Of a DNA stretch of 47,486 bases, positions 24,757-31,251 are shown piece after piece; the first letter of the stretch is position 1; every line of letters begins with the position of its first letter. Under the pieces are notes generated by a model. The model saw only the letters and a program-made list of their open reading frames with translations. It ran no database searches and had not been told where the DNA came from. Source of the DNA: Actinomycetota bacterium (lineage in GTDB: Bacteria; Actinomycetota; Geothermincolia; Geothermincolales; RBG-13-55-18); NCBI GenBank assembly GCA_003598015.1, contig QZKE01000005.1:1-47486 (forward strand), given 5' to 3'. The position numbers were made by a program, and so were the translations under genes.

Positions 24757-25821
24757 ATGAAGATCGAGCCGGTTATCGACGAGTGGTCGGGTCCGGGCGA
24801 CAAGGACGGCACCATCGTGCCCATTACCGCCCGGGAGAACGCCGTCAATCGCGAGGCCGCCGGGAGCAGGTTCTACGGCGAATGGTGGTACTTCGACGCG
24901 CGCCTCGAGGACGGCCACGTGGTGGTCGGGTTCCTGCAGGCCTCGGAGCTGATGACGCGCAAGCCGGGGATAGAGATACACGTCTACAAGCCGTCCGGGG
25001 AGAAGCTGTCGGTGGTGAAGAAGTTCCCCGCATCCGAACTGCGCGCCTCCGAGGAGAAGTGCGACGTGTGGGTGGGCAAGAACCACTGCTACGTGGAATG
25101 GCCGGAGGAGGGCGACCTCCCCACCCACCATGTCTACATATCCGAGGACGGCATGGAACTCGACCTCACCTTCGTGAGCGAGGTCCCGGGATGGCAGCCG
25201 GGCAAGGGCAGGACCAGGTACGGCGAGCGCGGTTACTTCAGCTGGGTGGTGCCCATACCCCGGGCCAGGGTGGAGGGCACGGTGAAGTTCGAGGGCAAGA
25301 CCCTGCAGGCGAAGGGCATAGGGTACCACGACCACAACGTGATCACCACCGACGCGCGGCGCATCATCTCCTGGTGGTACTGGGGCCGCCTGTATACGGA
25401 CGACTTCACCCTGCTCTACGCCTACGTGCGCACCCAGAAGCGTTTCGGCAACGTGGCCTCCAAGCCGCTCATGCTGGCCTATAAGGACAAGGTCATCCTC
25501 AGCTCGGGGGAGATGGAGGTCACGGAAGGCGATGTAACCTTCAACGCCACGGCCAACCGCACCTATCCCGGCAGGCTGGAGCTGGAGATACCCGACCAGG
25601 TGTATCTGCGCTTCGACGTCAAACGCGTCATCGACTGTAATGATCTCCTGAAGGAGCTGAACCCCGTGCTCATGAACGCGGCCGTGAGGTGGCTGGTGAA
25701 CAGGTTCATGCGTCCGGGCTGGTTCCGCTTCGAGTCCGACTTCACGCTGCGCGTGCAGCACGCGGGCCGCACCTTCGAGGAGAACGGCACTACCCTGCAC
25801 GAGATGGTCGCACTGCAGTAA
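24757..25821 (+). CDS. CrtC/AttH-like lipocalin-fold protein
   Basis: A 354-aa protein. FYGEWWYFDARLEDGHVVVGFL near residue 40 and GIGYHDHNVITTDAR with SWWYWGRLY near residue 190 are the signatures of the hydroxyneurosporene-synthase (CrtC)/AttH superfamily: two lipocalin-like barrels that bind hydrophobic ligands. Members include carotenoid hydratases and Diels-Alderase-like enzymes. There is no signal peptide. ATG 24757 follows GAAGGGGGAG. A distant relative is encoded at 39152. No carotenoid genes are in the window, so the ligand is unknown. Confidence 0.75.
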   Translation: MKIEPVIDEWSGPGDKDGTIVPITARENAVNREAAGSRFYGEWWYFDARLEDGHVVVGFLQASELMTRKPGIEIHVYKPSGEKLSVVKKFPASELRASEEKCDVWVGKNHCYVEWPEEGDLPTHHVYISEDGMELDLTFVSEVPGWQPGKGRTRYGERGYFSWVVPIPRARVEGTVKFEGKTLQAKGIGYHDHNVITTDARRIISWWYWGRLYTDDFTLLYAYVRTQKRFGNVASKPLMLAYKDKVILSSGEMEVTEGDVTFNATANRTYPGRLELEIPDQVYLRFDVKRVIDCNDLLKELNPVLMNAAVRWLVNRFMRPGWFRFESDFTLRVQHAGRTFEENGTTLHEMVALQ

Positions 25822-25834
25822 CAAATCCCTTCAG

Positions 25835-25971
25835 GCCTCGGGGTCAGGCCCGGTTCGAGGCCGAGCCTGCTGGTTTGCATCAGCATACAGCCACTATTAG
25901 CAGGGCCGTGTTTTCTCATTACCCATATCACCTGGCTTGCTCAGGCCTCGAACCGGGCCTGACCCCGAGGC
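25835..25971. repeat. REPIN-like inverted repeat element, copy 2
   Basis: Perfect 28-bp arms (25835-25862 and 25944-25971) flank 81 bp. The arms contain CGGGGTCAGGCCCGG, sharing GGGGTCAGG with the other copies but with a different, GC-rich inner stem. It begins 13 bp after the stop of the CrtC-like gene. A related solo arm is at 4496-4523. Confidence 0.8.
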
Positions 25972-26029
25972 TTTAGCTGCTGCCGCGCAAAATAAATTCG
26001 TGCTGTTAATAAATATATTTGTGCTAATA

Positions 26030-26058
26030 TTGACAGAATGTAAATATTATTATATATT
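26030..26058 (+). promoter_or_regulatory. Strong sigma-70-type promoter for padR
   Basis: TTGACA (26030-26035), a 17-bp spacer and TATATT (26053-26058) lie in an AT-rich stretch 40 bp before the PadR start. A loose dyad ATGTAAAT...ATTGCAT overlaps the -10. That is the form expected for PadR binding (ATGT-N-ACAT type), so autoregulation is plausible. Confidence 0.65.
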
Positions 26059-26097
26059 GCATATTAAAAGGATGTTACTAAAGCGAAGGAGGAGGAG

Positions 26098-26517
26098 ATG
26101 GGCAAGGCGAAACCAGGGAAACCAGGATCGTCCTGCAAGGTGCTTTCCGCCGTCTCCGACAAACGCTCCATGCCTCGCAGGTTCCTGCAGCCCAGCATCA
26201 TGCTGCTTCTGGCCGAGGAGCCTGCGCACGGATACGCGCTGCTGGACAAACTTGTCGCGATGGGTGTGGCGGAGAAGCGGCTTCCCCTGCCCCTCGTCTA
26301 CCGGACGCTCCTCCAGTTGGAGAGCAGGAGGCTGGCGGGATTCGGTTTCGCCAAGCCTGAGGGTAGAGGGCCGGCGCGGAAGGTCTACCACCTGACCGAA
26401 AAGGGGTGGAAGGAACTCGCTTCCTGGGCGGAGAGCATGCAGGACGTGAAGAGCTTCGCCTGCGAGTTCCAGGAGAGGTACGAAACGGTCCTGAAGGGCA
26501 GGAAAGCAAAGGAGTGA
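26098..26517 (+). CDS. PadR-family transcriptional regulator
   Basis: A 139-aa regulator. A charged 20-residue head precedes the winged helix: FLQPSIMLLLAEEPAHGYALLDKL, then LPLPLVYRTLLQLESRRLAG (recognition helix) and the wing GRGPARKVYHLTEKGWKEL. The C-terminal helix is short, as in the PadR-s2/s1 type. ATG 26098 sits behind AAGGAGGAGGAG. It is followed 90 bp later by a small membrane protein, the common PadR-plus-membrane-partner layout, suggesting a response to membrane-active compounds. Confidence 0.88.
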   Translation: MGKAKPGKPGSSCKVLSAVSDKRSMPRRFLQPSIMLLLAEEPAHGYALLDKLVAMGVAEKRLPLPLVYRTLLQLESRRLAGFGFAKPEGRGPARKVYHLTEKGWKELASWAESMQDVKSFACEFQERYETVLKGRKAKE

Positions 26518-26607
26518 ACAACACAAGCGCGCGCTTTTATTCGGGAAGTGTTGAGAGTCTTGGACCGGCGTGGACAAAGGAACGAAAACGACGAGGAGGT
26601 TCGCAAG

Positions 26608-27045
26608 ATGTTAGAGAGGCTCATGGTAAGGGAACAGGAACTGGAGGGGGGTGATTTCCCCCAGGAAGTGGTGCGCTACGCGGAGTCGGGACCGGTGGGT
26701 GATTTCATCGCCCTCGTCTCCAGCGTAACGGCCGGGATACTATGCTTCACGCATTTTTTCGGCGGCTGGTTGGGATACCAGACCGTCTACGGGGTATTGA
26801 TGCTGGTGGCTTCTGCGGGTATCGCCGCCTTTTCGGCTTACCTGCTGGCAGCCCGGTTCACCTCCCGCAAGGTCCCGGCCGTGAGGTCGCCTGCATGGGC
26901 GTACTTCACGGGAGGGTTCTGCCTGGTGATCCTGACCATCATGGCGCTGGTGTTCGGTTGGCAGGGTGCGACCGCGAGCTTCGTACTCTTCTTCACCTTC
27001 ATGAACGGCGTGGTGATGTTCATCGCGGGCATGATATCCAACTAG
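26608..27045 (+). CDS. Membrane protein, PadR partner
   Basis: A 145-aa protein with a soluble N-terminal 30 residues and four transmembrane helices. ATG 26608 has GAGGAGG eight bases upstream; an in-frame GTG at 26548 lacks a ribosome site. No specific family is recognised. Its position after padR suggests co-transcription and a shared role in envelope stress. Confidence 0.65.
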   Translation: MLERLMVREQELEGGDFPQEVVRYAESGPVGDFIALVSSVTAGILCFTHFFGGWLGYQTVYGVLMLVASAGIAAFSAYLLAARFTSRKVPAVRSPAWAYFTGGFCLVILTIMALVFGWQGATASFVLFFTFMNGVVMFIAGMISN

Positions 27046-27175
27046 TCGAGGTGAAAGGGGAGGACACGACAGGGAAAGCAGCATCTGAGGATAGATAACG
27101 CCAAGAAGCGGCATCCGCCGGGTGACTAACCCCCCCAATCCCCCAGTGCCTGGCGGGTCCGCTTTCACGATCTCT

Positions 27176-27200
27176 TACCCACACTTTCTGGAGAAGAACC
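27176..27200 (+). repeat. ISL3-end-like 25-bp repeat, copy 4
   Basis: It reads TACCCACACTTTCTGG then AGAAGAACC. Read in one frame with the bases before it, it gives LTHTFWRRT, similar to the C-termini of ISL3 transposases that run into the terminal repeat. It lies in the 273-bp gap downstream of the M20 peptidase gene, which otherwise shows nothing clear. Confidence 0.6.
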
Positions 27201-27318
27201 ACATTCTCCAATGGCGGACAGAATTGCGCATGATTTCTCGTTACGGACAAATATGAGAACAACCTCCGTACAAACATGGCTTGCGCGGCATCGCCTGGCT
27301 ATATGGAAAACGCCGTTT

Positions 27319-28638
27319 TCAGGTACAGAGCTCCACTACGAGGTCGTAGAGGAACTTCACCCCGTCCTTGACGTCCTGCACCGGTATCCTCTCGTCCACG
27401 CCGTGGATGCGGGCCAGGTCCGCGATGCCCAGGCGGGCGGGGATGATGCCGTAGCAGGGTACGCCCCGGGCACGGAAGAAGCGCGAATCGGAGAGCCCCG
27501 AGAGCATGAAGGGGCTGGTGACGGCGTCGGGATAGTCGGCGTGTATTACCTTCTCGATGGAGCGGAAGAAATCACCCTCTATGGGTGAGGCCGGCGCCTT
27601 CTCCATGTCCATGAACACGTCGACCTCCATCTCGGGATCCTGCAACCCCTCCCTGACGAATGCGAGGAAATCCTCCCCATCGGTCTCCGGCAGGAGCCGG
27701 CAGTCCAGGAAGGCCTCCGCCTCGTCGGGGATGACGTTTATCTTGACCCCGGCGTTGAGTATGTTCAGGCTCACCGTGTCCCTGACCACCGCGCTCAAGG
27801 CCGGCAGCGCCGTGAGGTTGTTCTCCACGATCAATCTCTCCAGGGTTTGGAGGTCGCCGTCCTCCCCATAGGGCGCGAGGATCTCCCAGTGCTCGGCCAG
27901 GCGGGAGAAGAAGGCCTGCATGGTGGGGTTGATGTTCATGGGCCGTTTGTTCTCGAGCAGCCTCGCGAGGGCCGGAACCATGAGGTCCAGGGCACCCTGC
28001 CCGGTGGGCATGGAGCCGTGACCTCCTACGCCGCGGCGTTTGAGGCGCAGCCAGTAGCCGTACTTCTCGGCATTGGCGATCATGAAGAAAGGCCTGCCGG
28101 CTACCAGATCCATGGTGGCGTAGCCGCCCTCGTTGATCACCAAGTCCGCCTCCAGTTCCTCGGGGTGGTTCTCCAGCAGCATCCTGGCCCCGGAGTATCC
28201 CCCCGCCTCCTCGTCCGCGACGGCCAGGAAGACCACGTCCCGCCTCAATCCCAAACCCTCGCGCGCGGCGGCGACGCAGGCCATGAGCTCCATGATCCCC
28301 ATGCCCTTCATATCCAGGGTCCCCCGGCCCCAGATAAAGCCGTCGGCGACCTCCCCCGAGAAGGGGTGGACCTGCCAGTTCTCGGGGTTGGCGGGGACCA
28401 CGTCTATATGGTTGAGCAGGATGAGCGGCTTGCCCTCGCCCGATCCCCCTAGCCTGGCCAGGATGGAGGAACGCCCCGGCGCACTCTCGTAGATCTTATA
28501 AGCGATGCCTTCCTCCGCGAGGATGCTCCCCAGGAACTCCGCTCCCGGGGTCTCGTTGCCGGGCGGGTTAGTGGTATCGATGCGCAGGTATTCGCCGAGG
28601 ATGGATACGGCATCATCTCCCAGTTTATCCCAGTCCAT
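27319..28638 (-). CDS. M20-family metallopeptidase
   Basis: A 439-aa zinc hydrolase of the ArgE/DapE/CPG2/PM20D1 group. Metal ligands are visible: H77 and D79 in LLNHIDVVP, D109 in GRGTLDMKG, and the catalytic and metal Glu pair E143-E144 in ADEEAGG. The lid domain carries GHGSMPTGQGAL, the His that contacts substrate carboxylate, and a final metal His appears in ARIHGVDERI. The length and HIDVVP motif favour carboxypeptidase/aminoacylase-like members. ATG 28638 follows GGGAGGAACAT. Substrate not predictable. Confidence 0.9.
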   Translation of the reverse strand: MDWDKLGDDAVSILGEYLRIDTTNPPGNETPGAEFLGSILAEEGIAYKIYESAPGRSSILARLGGSGEGKPLILLNHIDVVPANPENWQVHPFSGEVADGFIWGRGTLDMKGMGIMELMACVAAAREGLGLRRDVVFLAVADEEAGGYSGARMLLENHPEELEADLVINEGGYATMDLVAGRPFFMIANAEKYGYWLRLKRRGVGGHGSMPTGQGALDLMVPALARLLENKRPMNINPTMQAFFSRLAEHWEILAPYGEDGDLQTLERLIVENNLTALPALSAVVRDTVSLNILNAGVKINVIPDEAEAFLDCRLLPETDGEDFLAFVREGLQDPEMEVDVFMDMEKAPASPIEGDFFRSIEKVIHADYPDAVTSPFMLSGLSDSRFFRARGVPCYGIIPARLGIADLARIHGVDERIPVQDVKDGVKFLYDLVVELCT

Positions 28639-28804
28639 ATGTTCCTCCCTTACGGTTTAATTTTACAGGGATCGTATGGTCTTTCCTGTAGTATGCACTA
28701 AATATAGCTATTTCCCAATTCTTCTTGACCCAGCCTGGACGTTCGAGGCCGGACTGCGGGAGCGTCTTGGTGGCTTAAGTTCTTCCGGGCGGTGTGTACC
28801 GCGC

Positions 28805-29120
28805 TTATGACATGATGAGCTTTGAGACCTTTGCCTGGAAGGATACCGGTACCATGCGGCCCGAGATTATAGCGATCTTATTGTGCACGCCGGCGACTAT
28901 GTGCCTTTTTATTTTTCATAAGTGGCTTGCAGGCGATGGCGGCGACCTTCTGCGCGCTCATGGTGGCAAAACTGTCACCAAGAGCGTTATCTACTTTTCC
29001 CATGGAAGAGAACTGGGTCCTGGTCGCCCCGGGGCAAACGGTGGTCACAGACACGTTGCTCCCTCGAGGCTCTTCGGCCAGGGCGTGCAAAAAGGAAAGG
29101 TTGTAGGAACTGATGCATTG
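28805..29120 (-). pseudogene. C-terminal fragment of an SDR gene, frameshifted
   Basis: The minus strand encodes YNLSFLHALAEEPRG, then VSVTTVCPGATRTQF, then MSAQKVAAIACKPLMKNKKA. These are the last parts of an SDR (A-L-A-E-E-l-r-G, V-t-v-C-P-G-x-T-x-T-x-F). The frame then shifts near 28910 and continues as HIVAGVHNKIAIISGRMVPV to a TAA at 28805-28807. Upstream it is cut by an in-frame TAA at 29121-29123, and no Rossmann cofactor part is present. It is a relic unrelated in sequence detail to the intact SDR at 3621. Confidence 0.75.
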
Positions 29121-29123
29121 TTA

Positions 29124-29421
29124 AGCAAAGCTAGCTTGTAGTCCTTCGGGATTTGAGATGATAAATGCGGGTATACTTTTCCGCCTCAGGATTCCTTGAC
29201 CTTTATATCGCTTTCCCATTCGGGGCGGAAGGGGATTTCTTTTAAGAGGTGGCTGACAGTAAGCTTCAGAAAAGGATAGGGATGAACCATTCCATGCCCC
29301 GGACGAGAGCGAAGGTGTGCATTTCACTACCAACCTCGTGGCTCCAATAAGCCATCTATTGTTCCTTTGCCGCTTGGGGTTGACCTTTTAAGTGGATTGG
29401 ACATGCCGGAATTCTCGCCGA
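29124..29421. other. Decayed, non-coding stretch
   Basis: No intact gene is present. Short minus-strand peptides in different frames (for example MHTFALVRGMEWFIPILF, and LKEIPFRPEWESDIKVKES just before a stop) look protein-like and may be remains of a gene that preceded the SDR relic. The family cannot be named. Confidence 0.35.
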
Positions 29422-29427
29422 TATAAT
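29422..29427 (+). promoter_or_regulatory. -10 element before the FadR-type regulator
   Basis: A perfect TATAAT, with TTGGAC/TGGACA (29397-29403) 18-19 bp upstream as a fair -35. Transcription would start near 29434, which rules out the in-frame GTG at 29432 as a start and favours ATG 29486. Confidence 0.45.
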
Positions 29428-29453
29428 TTTCGTGGGAGGAAATCAGACTACAT

Positions 29454-29489
29454 ATGCAAACAGGAAGGGAAAAAATAGCAGCAAAATGA
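29454..29489 (+). CDS. Possible 11-residue leader peptide (MQTGREKIAAK)
   Basis: A minimal frame ATG-TGA behind GGAGGA, at a spacing of 13 that is longer than ideal. Its stop overlaps the regulator start as ATGA (29486-29489). Because the regulator's own ATG has no close ribosome site, termination-reinitiation from this leader could set its expression. This is speculative. Confidence 0.25.
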   Translation: MQTGREKIAAK

Positions 29490-30223
29490 GTTCATCGCAG
29501 ACCACCATATCCAAGGCGATTACCTCCAAGCTGATCGCCCGCATCATAGACGGTGTCTATCCGCCTGGCGACAAGCTCCCCACCGAGCGCGAGATAGCTG
29601 AGGAGTTCAACGTTACCCGTAATGTGGTCAGGGAGGCCCTGAAGCGCCTGGAGGCTTTAGGGTTGGTTACTATACGTAGGAGTTCCGGTATCTATGTCGA
29701 GGACCTGCAGTTGACCGGAGGAGTAGAGCTGCTGGAACTGCTTATCTTCAAAGAGGATGGGAGCCTGAACATAGATATCCTTCGCGACATCATCGAGTTC
29801 TATGAGAGCTCCATCATCAGCATAATAAGACTGGCCACCCAGCGTATGACCCGGGAAGAACTGAATGCGCTGGAGGAGTCAGTGAGGAGACGGGGGGAGA
29901 TGATCGGGGAGAGGGAGGAGGTCGAGAAGATCTCCCGGGATATAACGGCCCTTATCGTCGACGCGACCCACAACTCCCTTTACCGGCTCATATACAATAC
30001 CATGTTGAAAATCCCTGTTTTATCAACGGGATTCTTCGGCATCCTCATGTCCATCAATCCGGATATCCAGGAGTTCTTCGAGCGGCTTGTCGTGATGATA
30101 AAGCAGAGAGACCAGGAGATGGCGAGCCTGCTGGCATCCCGCATGTTCGAGGCTTATGAAGACCAGGCCGCGAGAGTATTGATAAGGATGGCCGCAGAGG
30201 ACAAGCTGAAACCTAGACTTTGA
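29486..30223 (+). CDS. GntR/FadR-type transcriptional regulator
   Basis: A 245-aa regulator. The N-terminal winged helix has YPPGDKLPTEREIAEEFNVT and RNVVREALKRLEALGLV (about residues 22-62) and the wing TIRRSSGIYVED. The all-helical C-terminal domain (80-240) is of the FCD/FadR kind that senses acyl-CoAs or small acids. GC content and codon use are lower than in neighbouring genes. ATG 29486 is chosen from the promoter position. It is upstream of the SCP2-like protein and the Mo oxidoreductase, which it may control. Confidence 0.85.
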   Translation: MSSSQTTISKAITSKLIARIIDGVYPPGDKLPTEREIAEEFNVTRNVVREALKRLEALGLVTIRRSSGIYVEDLQLTGGVELLELLIFKEDGSLNIDILRDIIEFYESSIISIIRLATQRMTREELNALEESVRRRGEMIGEREEVEKISRDITALIVDATHNSLYRLIYNTMLKIPVLSTGFFGILMSINPDIQEFFERLVVMIKQRDQEMASLLASRMFEAYEDQAARVLIRMAAEDKLKPRL

Positions 30224-30457
30224 ATCCCCTTATCCCATCGTTACACTAACAGACAAACATAGAGGTTATTGTATTATATTTCTCCATAGGTACTACCATA
30301 TCATTGATATACGTTATAATATCTGTAAAATAGCCCCATAAAAAGCTATAGGGTAGCACCAATATGATAGGAAAGGTGCTATGGCATCTAATCCTTCACG
30401 TTCGAAGTGGTTTTGGGTTAGTGCCTGTCGAGAGGATGAAAGGGGAAGGTAGATCTA
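30224..30457. promoter_or_regulatory. AT-rich intergenic region with hairpin and -10-like element
   Basis: A TATAAT lies at 30315-30320 without a clear -35. An inverted repeat TAGCACC (30354-30360) / GGTGCTA (30375-30381) could form a 7-bp stem in the leader of the SCP2-like gene, or serve as an operator for the FadR-type protein. A centred TTCGAA dyad (CACGTTCGAAGTG) follows near 30400. Confidence 0.35.
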
Positions 30458-31021
30458 ATGCCGGAAGTAACCGAGATCTTCGAGAAGTTCTTCGAGAGCG
30501 TGATGCCCCAGATGTTTGAGACCATTACCGAGGTCTTTCCCGTGTCCGGTATGGAGGGGACGACATTCACGATTGTGGTCAACCTCACGGGAGATAACGG
30601 GACCACCTACGGGATCACCATAATAGATGCCAGGGAGCTGACAGTTACGCCGGGAGGCCTGGATGATCCCATGCTTACCGTTGAGCTGCCGGCGTCCCTC
30701 TTCGTGGACCTGATAAAGAACACGGTCTCCTCCCCCATGCAGGATATGTACAACGCGGCCAAGGACGTCCAGGGCACCATTGTTTTCGAGCCCCTGCTCA
30801 GGGAAGGTCAGCCGCCCTTTAGCGTTAAGCTGATCATGAACCAGGCGGACGATCCCAACATCACGCTGAGCGCCGACGTTCCGACCTTCATGCGCTTGAT
30901 GAACGGTGAGATATCTCCGCCTACCGCCTTCATGCAGGGGAAGATGAAGATCGACGGCAACCTGTCCTTCGGTATGGAGCTGATGAACAAGTTCCAGGCC
31001 TTCATGCCTGGCATGTCATAG
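30458..31021 (+). CDS. SCP2 sterol-carrier-like domain protein
   Basis: A 187-aa protein with the SCP2 fold pattern: FTIVVNLTGDNG / YGITIIDARELTVTPGG / DDPMLTVELPASLFVDLI, then helices and strands ending MKIDGNLSFGMELMNKF (the conserved 'G-k-l-k-i-x-G-d-x-x-l-a' end). SCP2 domains bind lipids or acyl-CoAs. An N-terminal helix of 30 residues and a central insertion make it longer than the usual 100 residues. GGGGAAGGTAG precedes ATG. It lies upstream of the Mo oxidoreductase on the same strand. Confidence 0.75.
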   Translation: MPEVTEIFEKFFESVMPQMFETITEVFPVSGMEGTTFTIVVNLTGDNGTTYGITIIDARELTVTPGGLDDPMLTVELPASLFVDLIKNTVSSPMQDMYNAAKDVQGTIVFEPLLREGQPPFSVKLIMNQADDPNITLSADVPTFMRLMNGEISPPTAFMQGKMKIDGNLSFGMELMNKFQAFMPGMS

Positions 31022-31251
31022 TGTAGCTTTGAGCGGCTTGTTCCTGAGACAGAGGAAGAAGATTGTATAGAAAAATGAAAGGTATATTTTGGTACAATCC
31101 GACCTAAGATTACGCGAGTTCCTGAACAACATGCCGAGCGGTTACCCGGAGACGGAAAGCGGAGTGGAGTTAAGGATCCCCGAGAAGTTCTTCACTGCCG
31201 AGCGCGGCGTCATCAGACATCAACGGACCAGAATTCATGGGGGGAACAACA

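Noticed and set aside
28741..28757. Degenerate REP arm
   Set aside because: Only GTTCGAGGCCG and a few further bases match the inner arm of the element at 25835; too short to annotate as a repeat.
31089..31251. Possible coding start of a small protein before the Mo oxidoreductase
   Set aside because: The frame (DLRLREFLNNMPSGYPE and on) runs out of frame into the Mo gene, has no ribosome site and matches nothing known.
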